Below, one piece after another: positions 9,951 to 18,785 of a stretch of DNA of 64,000 bases. Both the position numbers and the translations under genes were made by a program. The stretch's first letter is position 1. Each line of letters opens with the position of its first letter. The DNA comes from Clostridiales bacterium. GTDB taxonomy: Bacteria > Bacillota > Clostridia > Oscillospirales > Oscillospiraceae. A model generated the notes under the pieces. That model saw only the letters and a program-made list of their open reading frames with translations. It was not told the DNA's origin and searched no databases. Where the stretch lies: contig JALFUW010000071.1 in assembly GCA_022786995.1 (NCBI GenBank), forward strand, positions 27,032 through 91,031. The letters run 5' to 3'.

Positions 9951-11255
9951 TTATTTCTCGTAACCGGGCTTGCCCAGCAGCTGGAACATATTGCGCTTGT
10001 ACAGCTCCACACCGGGCTGGTTGAAGGGATTCACACCCAGAACGTAGGCGGACACACCGCAGCACAGCTCCAGGAAGTAGAACAGTTCGCCCACCTTCCG
10101 GGCGTCCAGCTCGCCGCAGTCCATGGTGATGACGGGCACACCGCCGTCCACATGGGCAGCCAGAGTGCCGAGGTAGGCCTTCTCGTCCACGAAGTCAAGG
10201 GTCTTGCCCTCCAGATAGTTCAGGCCGTCCAGATTCTTCCAGTCGCCGCCGATGGTGTACTTGGCCTCGGGAGCGTCGAAGCGAACCATGGTCTCAAAAA
10301 TGTTCCGCTCGCCGGCCTGAATCATCTGGCCCAGGGAGTGCAGATCGGCGGTGAACTCGGCGGTGACGGGGAAGATGCCCTTGCCGTCCTTGCCCTCGGA
10401 CTCGCCGAAAAGCTGCTGCCACCAGCCGCCGAACATTTTGAAGCCCGGCTCAAAGGACTCAAAAATCTCCATGGCCTTGCCGTTGCGGTACAGCAGGTTA
10501 CGAACAGCGGCGTACTGCCAGACGGGGTTTTCGAAGGAGCGCAGGTCGTAGCTTTCCTTGGCGTCCATAGCGCCGTTCATCAGCTCCATGATGTCGATCC
10601 CGGCCACAGCCAGAGGCAGCAGACCCACGGGGGTCAGCACGGAGAAGCGGCCACCCACATTGGGGGGGATCACGAAGGTCTCCCAACCCTCCTCAGTGGC
10701 CATCTGGCGCAGAGCACCCTTGCAGGGGTCGGTGATGGCGAAAATCCGATCCTTGGCGCCGTCGGTGCCGTACTTGCGCTCCAGCATCCAGCGCAGGGCA
10801 CGGGTGGCGATGGCAGGTTCGGTGGTGGTGCCGGACTTACTGATGATGGCGATGGAGAAGTCCTTGTCCTCCAGCAGACGGCACAGCTCGTTCCAGTGAC
10901 GGGTGCTCAGGCCGTTGCCGGCGAAGAAGATCTGGGGATCGCCCTTGCCCTTGCCGATGTTGTGGTTGGGGCCCTGCAGCAGCTCGATGGCAGCCCGGGG
11001 ACCAAGGTAGGAGCCGCCGATGCCGATGACCACAAATACATCGGAATTTTCCCGAATCTTCTTGGCGGCAGCCTGAATGCGGGTGATCTCGTCGGTGGCT
11101 TCCCGGACGGGCAGGTTCAGCCAGCCCAGGAAATCATTGCCCTCGCCGGTGCCGTCAGCCAGGGTGGCGTGGGCGTCGGCAACTTCCTTTTCCATTGCCA
11201 GCAGGTCGGCCAGTGTCAGCTGACCCCAGACATTGGAGATATCAACTTTAATCAT
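9951..11255 (-). CDS. pgi: Glucose-6-phosphate isomerase
   Basis: MIKVDISNVWGQLTLADLL...VIGIGGSYLGPRAAIELL...SKSGTTTEPAIATRALRWMLE...NPFNQPGVELYK. Confidence 0.96.
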   Translation of the reverse strand: MIKVDISNVWGQLTLADLLAMEKEVADAHATLADGTGEGNDFLGWLNLPVREATDEITRIQAAAKKIRENSDVFVVIGIGGSYLGPRAAIELLQGPNHNIGKGKGDPQIFFAGNGLSTRHWNELCRLLEDKDFSIAIISKSGTTTEPAIATRALRWMLERKYGTDGAKDRIFAITDPCKGALRQMATEEGWETFVIPPNVGGRFSVLTPVGLLPLAVAGIDIMELMNGAMDAKESYDLRSFENPVWQYAAVRNLLYRNGKAMEIFESFEPGFKMFGGWWQQLFGESEGKDGKGIFPVTAEFTADLHSLGQMIQAGERNIFETMVRFDAPEAKYTIGGDWKNLDGLNYLEGKTLDFVDEKAYLGTLAAHVDGGVPVITMDCGELDARKVGELFYFLELCCGVSAYVLGVNPFNQPGVELYKRNMFQLLGKPGYEK

Positions 11256-11462
11256 GTAATGGAACACGTCCTTTCTGTAAGTACATCTATATGTTACCGC
11301 AAAACCGGCGTAAACGCAAGCCCTTTCGCGAAAAAAACACCTGTCCCCTGCCGCCCCGCCGCTCTGCTCCCCGATCACGCATTTTTTTCGTCAAAGGGCT
11401 GGCAATTTTGATCAGAATATGTATAATAGAGGTATCAAAAACAGATCAGGAGGCTTCACCCT

Positions 11463-12413
11463 ATGAAATACGGCTTTGGCATTGATCTGGGCGGCACCAC
11501 CGTCAAGATCGCTTACTTCGACGAAACCGGCAAAATGCTTGATAAGTGGGAGATTCCCACCGTCACCGCCAATGGCGGCAGCCAGATTCTGCCGGACATC
11601 GCCGCGTCCGTCAAGGGCTATCTGGCCCAGCACAGCATCCTCGACAGCGACATTCTGGGTCTCGGCATCGGTGTGCCCGGCCCCGTCAACGCCAAGGGCA
11701 TCGTGAATAAGTGCATCAACCTGGGCTGGGGCGTGTTCAACATCTCCGAGACTCTGTCCTCCCTCACCGGCTTCCCCGTGAAGGCGGGCAACGATGCCAA
11801 CGTGGCCGCCCTGGGTGAATTCTGGAAGGGCGGCGGTCAGGGCTGCGACAACATGGTCTTTGTCACCCTGGGCACCGGCGTGGGCGGCGGCATCGTGGTG
11901 GAAGGGAACCTGCTCCACGGCGCCCACGGCTCCGGCGCGGAAATCGGTCATCTGGTGCTGAACCGGGACGAGACCGTGCCCTGCAACTGCGGCAAATACG
12001 GCTGCGTGGAGCAGTACTGCTCCGCCACCGGCATCGTCCGGCTGGCAAAGCTCCATCTGGAGGGCACAGACGCCCCCAGCGCCCTGCGGGGTGTGGAAAA
12101 GCTGACCTGCAAGGATATCTTCGATGCCGCCAAGGACGGCGACAAGGAGGCCCTTGCCATTCTGGATCAGGTCTACCGCTATATGGGCGAGTTCCTTGGC
12201 AACGTCTGCTCCGTGGTGAACCCCGAGGTGGTGGTCATCGGCGGCGGTGTCAGCAAGGCAGGACAGGTGCTCATCGACGGCGTGGTGCCCTACTTTAAGA
12301 AGTACGTCTTCCACGCCGCCTCCGAGGCCCGGTTCACCCTGGCTTCGCTGGGCAACGATGCCGGCGCCTACGGCGCCTTCAAGCTGGCGCTGGATGCCTT
12401 TGCCGGTAAGTAA
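11463..12413 (+). CDS. glcK: ROK-family glucokinase
   Basis: MKYGFGIDLGGTTVKIAYFD; TLGTGVGGGIVVEGNLLHGAHGSGAEIGHL; CNCGKYGCVEQYCSATGIVR zinc motif. Confidence 0.95.
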   Translation: MKYGFGIDLGGTTVKIAYFDETGKMLDKWEIPTVTANGGSQILPDIAASVKGYLAQHSILDSDILGLGIGVPGPVNAKGIVNKCINLGWGVFNISETLSSLTGFPVKAGNDANVAALGEFWKGGGQGCDNMVFVTLGTGVGGGIVVEGNLLHGAHGSGAEIGHLVLNRDETVPCNCGKYGCVEQYCSATGIVRLAKLHLEGTDAPSALRGVEKLTCKDIFDAAKDGDKEALAILDQVYRYMGEFLGNVCSVVNPEVVVIGGGVSKAGQVLIDGVVPYFKKYVFHAASEARFTLASLGNDAGAYGAFKLALDAFAGK

Positions 12414-12428
12414 TTCTACATACGCGAA

Positions 12429-12461
12429 AGCCCGGGAAGCAGCCGCTTCCCGGGTTTCTTA
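12429..12461. terminator. Terminator between convergent glcK and the minus-strand operon
   Basis: AGCCCGGGAAGCAGCCGCTTCCCGGGTTTCTT. Confidence 0.75.
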
Positions 12462-12566
12462 TTTGGCAAAGCGTTCCAGAAACGCCGGGGACTTCCACCA
12501 GTACTGGCTGCCCCTCCCCAGCAGGCGCAGCACCTGATAGATTTTTCCGTTAACCGCCAGTTCCAT
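12459..12566 (-). CDS. 35-aa microprotein overlapping the end of the Lgt-like gene
   Basis: MELAVNGKIYQVLRLLGRGSQYWWKSPAFLERFAK; ATG lies inside the 3' end of the upstream CDS (ATGGAACTGGCGGTTAA). Confidence 0.5.
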   Translation of the reverse strand: MELAVNGKIYQVLRLLGRGSQYWWKSPAFLERFAK

Positions 12567-13548
12567 GATACTTCCTCTCCACACCCACCGCAAGGCTGCG
12601 AATCAGCAGGGTCAGCGCAATCACCACCGCCAGACAGCCGCTCATGACGCTGTAGGCAAACAGTGCCTCGTTGCCCCGGCGCTGGACGTAGTATTCCATG
12701 TACCCCGCCCCGGCAATGGCAATGGCTATCAGCAGCCACAGGAAGATCTGCCACGCCCGGAACCCCCGGGCCTTTACCATCCGCCGGGAGAACAGAATCA
12801 TCGCCAGCACCAGTGCCAGCGCCCCCAGCACCTGCACCACACTGACAAAGCCGTTGCTGCGGAAGAACAGGGAGTCATACCGGGTGCTGTCCAGCACCAC
12901 CTGAGACGCGCCGTAGAGGAGCAGAAATACCAGGCAGGTGTCCCCGTCCCGGAGCTTTCCGCCCTTCTGCCCTCTCACATAGAACACCGTCAGCCCAATC
13001 AGCAGGGCCAGCGCAACCATGGATTGCAGGGCGAAGGTTGCCAGCCGGTACTCCACCGCCCCGGACACCGCGTTGTTGATGGGGCTGGCGATGGGCAGGC
13101 TGCGGAAGGAAACCAGCACCTGCCCCCGGTCGGAGGCATTGAACAGGGCGCTGAGCCGTCCCACCGTCATCCCGGCGCAGGCCGCAAGGGACATGGCGTC
13201 CAGCATCTCCGGCAGATTGCGGTGCAGGCAGAGGGTTCTGGTGATCACCGCCGCCAGCAGGCAGCCTAAGAATACGCCCATGAGGGCATAGCCGCCCTCG
13301 GCAAAGTTGGTCATGGCGGCGGAAAAGCCGGTATAGCTGTCGCTCTGGCAATACCAGTGGAAGAACCGGGCGCACACCAGACCCAGCACAATGGCAAGCG
13401 GTACCACCGCGAAGCCCGCCGCCCCGTTGCCGCTTTTCCCTAAGTAGAAGGCCAGAAAGAAGCAGATGGCGGTGGCTGCCGCCAAAGTCAGGATGAGGGA
13501 ATTCCAGTAGATCGGCAGGCTGCCGCTGTAGAACGCGATTTTATCCAT
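12550..13548 (-). CDS. Prolipoprotein diacylglyceryl transferase-like (Lgt-fold) membrane protein
   Basis: Multi-TM; ARFFHWY..., MTVGRLSALFNASDRGQ resembling a degenerate Lgt signature. Confidence 0.6.
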   Translation of the reverse strand: MDKIAFYSGSLPIYWNSLILTLAAATAICFFLAFYLGKSGNGAAGFAVVPLAIVLGLVCARFFHWYCQSDSYTGFSAAMTNFAEGGYALMGVFLGCLLAAVITRTLCLHRNLPEMLDAMSLAACAGMTVGRLSALFNASDRGQVLVSFRSLPIASPINNAVSGAVEYRLATFALQSMVALALLIGLTVFYVRGQKGGKLRDGDTCLVFLLLYGASQVVLDSTRYDSLFFRSNGFVSVVQVLGALALVLAMILFSRRMVKARGFRAWQIFLWLLIAIAIAGAGYMEYYVQRRGNEALFAYSVMSGCLAVVIALTLLIRSLAVGVERKYHGTGG

Positions 13549-14848
13549 TGTCCGACCCTCCCTCCGGCACTGCCGTGGCAAAATAGATGATGTCGCTGAT
13601 TTTCCGCTGCTGACCGTACACCGGGCGGTTTACAAGATCATTGTTCATGACGATGGAAGCGGTCTGACCGCCGTCCAGGCAATAGGCCATGCGGCAGCCG
13701 GTGGCAGCAATATTATTCGCGAACTGCGCCACCGTGGGAATGGATTGGTGAGGGCCGGTTGTATTGGCGGTCACCACAATGTAATGAAGCTCATCCATCT
13801 GGCACAGGGCCGCCCGGGCGTAGCCTTCCGTGATCTCGCCCACGCCATACCAGGTGTGCTCCACAAGCTCGTAATTATCCACCAGAATCGGGCCGAAGGC
13901 AAGGCTGAAATTGATGTCATTGGCATCCACAAAGTCCTGCACCGCCTGGGTGGTCAGCACCTCGCCGCCCCGGGTGAAGTGCATATCGCCGCTGCGGTCA
14001 ATGTAGCAGGTCTCGGCGTAGGTGCCCTCCACCCGCTTGGCCTGCCCCTGATAGACCACCGCGCCAAAATTGCGGAAGCGGTAGAAATCACCGGCGGAGG
14101 CCACCACCGCGTTGACGGTTTCCGCCATCTCCGTGGTCAGGTACTGGGTATCGGAGCCGTAGGTGCCGTCCGCCAGATGGCGGCGGAACTGGGAGGCGTC
14201 CTCCACCTTGATCTCGGAGAAGGTGTACACGGAATCGTCGTGCACCTCCTGCCAGGTCACGGCAAAGATGCTGCTGTCCAGATAGTAGCGAATCCAGCTG
14301 TCGGAATAGATCTGCTGGGTAGGCTGGAAGTAGGTCTTCTGCCCGTCCAGAATCCACTTGGCTTTCTTGAGAATCGGCTCCATCTCCGCGGGGCTGTCTA
14401 CCTTGCCGAAGCAGGACTGATCCGGCTTGGGCGCCACCAGCGCGTCCTCGGGGATGGTGTAGTGCTCGTGAACAGGCTCTGTCTCCTCCACCGTCGGCTC
14501 CGGCAGCTCTGTTAGGCCCAGATGGGCCAGGGTCAGGCCGCTGTCCGCCTGCGACATCCGTTTCTCAACATAGGCGTCAAAGTCGTCTAAAATCGCCTTG
14601 TCCTTGACTTTCGCCACCGTGGCAGCCTTGGGTCTTCCCACGGTTTCCACCATATTCATCAGCAGCTTCACCGTGGCAAAGCCGCACAGCGGCACCAGAA
14701 TTACCGTCAGAACGATCCGGGCAATCCGGGCGGCACGACTCTGCTCTTTTGGGGGCGGGGCAGCCGGCTTCTTCGGTTCCGGCTTTGTGCGAATAATGTC
14801 AGGTTCCCGCTTTCTGGAGCCGGCAGCGTATTTCGGTTTGTATCCCAT
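13541..14848 (-). CDS. Phosphodiester glycosidase (NAGPA-domain) exported protein
   Basis: TM anchor; FTRGGEVLTTQAVQDFVDANDINFSLAFGPILVDN; CRMAYCLDGGQTASIVMNNDLVNRP typical of NAGPA domain. Confidence 0.85.
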   Translation of the reverse strand: MGYKPKYAAGSRKREPDIIRTKPEPKKPAAPPPKEQSRAARIARIVLTVILVPLCGFATVKLLMNMVETVGRPKAATVAKVKDKAILDDFDAYVEKRMSQADSGLTLAHLGLTELPEPTVEETEPVHEHYTIPEDALVAPKPDQSCFGKVDSPAEMEPILKKAKWILDGQKTYFQPTQQIYSDSWIRYYLDSSIFAVTWQEVHDDSVYTFSEIKVEDASQFRRHLADGTYGSDTQYLTTEMAETVNAVVASAGDFYRFRNFGAVVYQGQAKRVEGTYAETCYIDRSGDMHFTRGGEVLTTQAVQDFVDANDINFSLAFGPILVDNYELVEHTWYGVGEITEGYARAALCQMDELHYIVVTANTTGPHQSIPTVAQFANNIAATGCRMAYCLDGGQTASIVMNNDLVNRPVYGQQRKISDIIYFATAVPEGGSDNG

Positions 14849-14861
14849 GGCTGTCCCCTCC

Positions 14862-15494
14862 TTACTTTACTGCGCCGGACAGAACGTCCAGCATGGCCTG
14901 ATCCGGCAGCACCCACCACTGACCGTCCTGTTCCATGAGCTGGAAGGTGATCTGAGTGGTCACGGTCTTCGCGTCGGCCAGCACCTGCGTCAATGCCTGT
15001 GCGCAAAGCTCGTCTTTCAGGGTCTGAGGCACATCCCCGCCTTCATCCAGCAGCACGGCGGGATCCTCCGCCGCGTCTATTTTTTGCTTCAGCAGCTCTC
15101 CTGCCCCCTTGTCCCATTGGGACAGGGTTCCCGTAATATCCATAGCCGTCACTTTTGCGGTCTGGTAAATATTCGTTCCCTCGCCGTAGCAATACCCGTC
15201 CGTAGTGACCGTGATGCTGTCCCGGTAGGCGTTCCAGATCTGTTTCCCCTCTGCCGTGGCAGGCTCCCGTTCAAGGCCCAGCGTGGGCTTTCCATAGAAA
15301 TATTCCTCCACTTTGGAAAGGTCGCCATCATCCAGTGCCCTGATTACCGACTGGGCGCACGCATTTGCTTCCTGCGTCGGCTTCACAGCCTTTGCAGGTC
15401 TGCTCAGCGCCGCAAAGCTCATAACGACAGAACCCACCAGCAGCACGGTTCCCGCTGCGAAAAACATCGCTGACGCCAGCTTTGAAATCTTCAT
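14862..15494 (-). CDS. Secreted/membrane-anchored protein of unknown function
   Basis: MKISKLASAMFFAAGTVLLVGSVVMSFAAL signal/TM; 210 aa. Confidence 0.65.
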   Translation of the reverse strand: MKISKLASAMFFAAGTVLLVGSVVMSFAALSRPAKAVKPTQEANACAQSVIRALDDGDLSKVEEYFYGKPTLGLEREPATAEGKQIWNAYRDSITVTTDGYCYGEGTNIYQTAKVTAMDITGTLSQWDKGAGELLKQKIDAAEDPAVLLDEGGDVPQTLKDELCAQALTQVLADAKTVTTQITFQLMEQDGQWWVLPDQAMLDVLSGAVK

Positions 15495-15674
15495 TTCGCC
15501 ACCTCTTTCTCCGCTTCCTTTTCATTGGGTTCCATTATATCAGGCAAGCCCCAAAATAACAACCGTTTTCTACGATATCTTTTCCTCCGGGAACTTTTCC
15601 GGCAAAGCCGATTGCTTTTTTTGCCGGTTCATGATACGATAATTTTGTAAATTAACCCCAAAGGAGAGTTTTCT

Positions 15675-16802
15675 ATGTTCTATAAAAACGCCAGAATTTT
15701 TACCTCTGATTTCCACTTTGTCAGCGGTGCGTTCGAAGTGAAGGACGGCCGGTTCGGCGCGGTGCTGCCCGAGACGGTTCCCGCGGATGCCATCGACCTG
15801 AAGGGCGCCACCGTCATCCCCGGTCTGGTGGATGTCCACAGTCACGGCAACTCCGGCGCGGATTTCTCCGACGGCGACTACGAGGGCCTGAAAAAAATGG
15901 CTGCCTATTACGCAAAAAATGGCGTAACCTCCTTCGCCCCCGCCTCCATGACGCTGCCCTACGACGTGCTGGAGAAGGCCTTCGCCACGGCAAAGCAGCT
16001 GAAGGCCGAAGCCCCTGCGGGACACGCCCGGCTCATGGGCATCCAGATGGAAGGCCCCTACTTCTCCTACAAAAAGCGGGGCGCCCAGAACCCCGACTAC
16101 CTGAAGGAGCCGGATTTTGAGGGCTTCAAGACCCTCTTCGAGGGCTGCGACGGTCTGGTGCGCATTGTGGACATCGCTCCCGAGCTGCCCGGCGCGGCCC
16201 AGTTCGTGGAAAAGGCCAGCAAGCTGTGCACCGTGTCCATCGCCCACACCGATTCCGACTACGACCATGCCAAGGCCGCTGTGGACGCCGGCGTGACCCA
16301 TCTGACTCACCTGTACAACGCCATGCCCGGCATTCACCACCGCAACCCCGGTGTCATCCCCGCCGCCGTGGAAAATCCCAAGGTGCAGGCGGAGATCATC
16401 TGCGACGGCTACCACATCCACCCCGCCTCCGTCCGGCTGGCCTTCACCATGTTCAAAAACCGCATGATTCTGGTCTCCGACTCTGGACGCTGCGCCGGTC
16501 TGCCCGAGGGCAGCAAGTTTGAGCTGGGTGGTCAGGACGCCTGGCTCCGGGACGGCGTTGCCCGCTTAGCCGACGGCACCATCGCCTGCTCCGCCGCCAA
16601 CCTCTGGCAGTGTCTAACCAACGTCCTCAGCTGGAACATTCCCGAGGAGGAAGCCGTCCGGGCCGCGACTTACAACCCCGCCAAGGCCCTGGGCGTGCTG
16701 GATCAGATCGGCTCCATCGAGGAGGGCAAGCTGGCAGACTTCATCATCTGCGCCCCCGACTACTCCGAAAAGCGGGTCTTCATCGGCGGCAAAGAAATCT
16801 GA
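15675..16802 (+). CDS. nagA: N-acetylglucosamine-6-phosphate deacetylase
   Basis: VIPGLVDVHSHGNSGADFSDGDYEGL; MEGPYFSYKKRGAQNP; THLYNAMPGIHHRNPG; NPAKALG. Confidence 0.95.
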   Translation: MFYKNARIFTSDFHFVSGAFEVKDGRFGAVLPETVPADAIDLKGATVIPGLVDVHSHGNSGADFSDGDYEGLKKMAAYYAKNGVTSFAPASMTLPYDVLEKAFATAKQLKAEAPAGHARLMGIQMEGPYFSYKKRGAQNPDYLKEPDFEGFKTLFEGCDGLVRIVDIAPELPGAAQFVEKASKLCTVSIAHTDSDYDHAKAAVDAGVTHLTHLYNAMPGIHHRNPGVIPAAVENPKVQAEIICDGYHIHPASVRLAFTMFKNRMILVSDSGRCAGLPEGSKFELGGQDAWLRDGVARLADGTIACSAANLWQCLTNVLSWNIPEEEAVRAATYNPAKALGVLDQIGSIEEGKLADFIICAPDYSEKRVFIGGKEI

Positions 16803-16805
16803 TTC

Positions 16806-17266
16806 AGAGTGGAGTGTGCAGAGTAGAGAGTGCAGATTTTGGAGAAGAACGTACAGCACGGTATAAGAGTAAACGCTTTGCCATTCGTGTTGTGCACCTG
16901 TATCAGCACCTGTGCAGAGAGAAAAACGAGTACACTTTGTCAAAACAGTTCCTGCGCAGTGGAACCAGTATCGGAGCGAATCTGGCAAAAAGTGAATGCG
17001 CCATGAGCAAGAAGGATTTTCTTGCTAAAGTCTATATAGCATTAAAAGAATGCAACGAAACACTATACTGGCTGGAACTGTTGTATGACACCGACTATCT
17101 TCACCCGGAAGAATACAAATCCATGTACGCAGACTGTAAGGAACTGCAAAAAATGCTCTCAGCCACAACCAGAACGCTGCAAACTCAACTTGTCAGCAAA
17201 AAATAATGGTCAGGAGAAAGAGTGGAGATTGTCTCTCCACTCTTCACTCTTCACTCTCCACACTAA
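16806..17266. repeat. Heptamer-arm inverted-repeat element enclosing the four-helix-bundle gene
   Basis: Left arm AGAGTGG/AGTGTGC/AGAGTAG/AGAGTGC/AGATTTT; right arm TCTCCAC/TCTTCAC/TCTTCAC/TCTCCAC/AC. Confidence 0.75.
16814..17206 (+). CDS. Four helix bundle protein (23S rRNA intervening-sequence/S23 type)
   Basis: KSKRFAIRVVHLYQHLCREKNEYTLSKQFLRSGTSIGANLAKSECAMSKKDFLAKVYIALKECNETLYWLELLYDTDYL; start uncertain (GTG at 16814 within the repeat arm is the best candidate). Confidence 0.85.
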   Translation: MCRVESADFGEERTARYKSKRFAIRVVHLYQHLCREKNEYTLSKQFLRSGTSIGANLAKSECAMSKKDFLAKVYIALKECNETLYWLELLYDTDYLHPEEYKSMYADCKELQKMLSATTRTLQTQLVSKK

Positions 17267-17277
17267 AGGAGTATCCT

Positions 17278-18660
17278 ATGTTCCAACGTTACATCGGCAA
17301 CAAGGCGTTTTACCGCCGTGTTCTTGGGATTGCCGTGCCCATTATCGTTCAGAACGGCATCACGAACTTTGTATCCCTGCTTGACAACATTATGGTCGGT
17401 CAGGTGGGCACCATACCCATGAGCGGCGTGTCCATCGTCAACGGCCTGATTTTTGTCTTTAACCTGTGCATCTTTGGCGCCACCTCCGGTGCCGGAATTT
17501 TTACCGCCCAGTTCCATGGTTCCGCCGACACCGAAGGCGTGCGCTACACCTTTCGGTTCAAATTTCTGATCTGCCTGCTTCTCGGCCTGCTGGGAGGCAC
17601 TGTATTCGCCCTGAAGGGCGGCAGCCTGATCGGACTGTACCTGACCGGCGACGGCGATGCCGCCATGGCGGCAGGCGCCCTGGATTACGGCTTAAAGTAT
17701 CTTGCCATCATGCTCTGGGGCTTCCTGCCCTTTGCCATTGCCACCGCCTATGCCAGCACCCTGAAGGAATGCGGCAACACCTTCCTACCCATGCTGGCCG
17801 GAATCGTCGCGGTGCTGGTAAACCTGTGTCTCAACTATGTGCTGATTTTCGGCCACTTCGGCGCGCCGAAAATGGGTGTCGAAGGCGCGGCCCTCGCCAC
17901 TGTCATCTCCCGGTATGTGGAGCTGGCGATCCTCGCCGGATGGGTACACCGCAACCCCCAGCGCAATGGCTTCATCGTGGGTGCCTACCGCAGCCCGTAT
18001 CTGCCGGGAACGCTGCTGAAAAGCATCATCGTCAAGGGAATGCCGCTGCTTGTCAACGAGGCTCTCTGGTCCAGCGGCATGGCCTTTATGAACCAGTGCT
18101 ATTCTACCTGTGGACTTGACGTGGTACCCGCCATGAACATTACCAGCACCCTGTTCAATCTGGCAAGCGTGGTATTCCTGTCTCTGGGCAACGCTGTGGG
18201 CATCATCATGGGCCAGATGCTGGGCGCGGGCCGGACGGAAGCGGAGGTGCGAGATTCCAACCGAAAGCTGCTGACCCTGTCTGTCAGCTCCGGCATTGTC
18301 TTCGGTCTGCTGATGGCTTCGGTTTCCGGGCTGTTCCCTATGATCTACAACACCACCGATGCTGTACGCAGTCTCGCAGCCGTCCTGATCTGCATCGACG
18401 CCCTGTTCATGCCCTTCGACGCCTACGTCAACGCCACCTACTTCACTCTGCGTTCCGGCGGTCAGACCCTGGTGACCTTCCTGTTTGACAGCTGTTTTGT
18501 GTGGATCTGCTGCGTGCCGCTGGCCTTCTGTCTGAGCCGGTTCACGGATCTTTCTATCATTCCCCTGTTTGCCATCTGCCTGTCCGCCAATCTGCTCAAA
18601 TGTGCCATCGGCGCCTTCATGCTGAAGCAGGGCAAGTGGATTCAGAATCTGACCGTATAA
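17278..18660 (+). CDS. MATE family efflux transporter
   Basis: VLGIAVPIIVQNGITNFVSLLDNIMVGQVGTIPMSGVSIVNGL; 12-TM profile. Confidence 0.93.
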   Translation: MFQRYIGNKAFYRRVLGIAVPIIVQNGITNFVSLLDNIMVGQVGTIPMSGVSIVNGLIFVFNLCIFGATSGAGIFTAQFHGSADTEGVRYTFRFKFLICLLLGLLGGTVFALKGGSLIGLYLTGDGDAAMAAGALDYGLKYLAIMLWGFLPFAIATAYASTLKECGNTFLPMLAGIVAVLVNLCLNYVLIFGHFGAPKMGVEGAALATVISRYVELAILAGWVHRNPQRNGFIVGAYRSPYLPGTLLKSIIVKGMPLLVNEALWSSGMAFMNQCYSTCGLDVVPAMNITSTLFNLASVVFLSLGNAVGIIMGQMLGAGRTEAEVRDSNRKLLTLSVSSGIVFGLLMASVSGLFPMIYNTTDAVRSLAAVLICIDALFMPFDAYVNATYFTLRSGGQTLVTFLFDSCFVWICCVPLAFCLSRFTDLSIIPLFAICLSANLLKCAIGAFMLKQGKWIQNLTV

Positions 18661-18665
18661 TGAAA

Positions 18666-18766
18666 AACTGTCATTGCGAACCAGTGACCGATGTCACTGG
18701 TGTGGCAATCTCCTTCGATTTAGGGGATTCCCACGCCAGTGTGATCACTGTCTCGGAATGACAGTT
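18666..18766. repeat. Intergenic palindromic repeat, GTCATTGCGAA...GGCAATCTCC family
   Basis: AACTGTCATTGCGAACCAGTGA...CACTGGTGTGGCAATCTCC / GGGGATTCCCACGCCAGTGTGATCACTGTCTCGGAATGACAGTT between convergent genes. Confidence 0.88.
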
Positions 18767-18785
18767 CATTTTATTTCCTTTTCTG

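Noticed and set aside
10152-11411. 419-aa plus-strand ORF opposite pgi
   Set aside because: Antisense shadow, no domain similarity.
16806-17266. Diversity-generating retroelement (Avd-like four-helix bundle)
   Set aside because: No reverse transcriptase, template repeat or variable repeat nearby; the protein fits the S23/IVS four-helix-bundle family.
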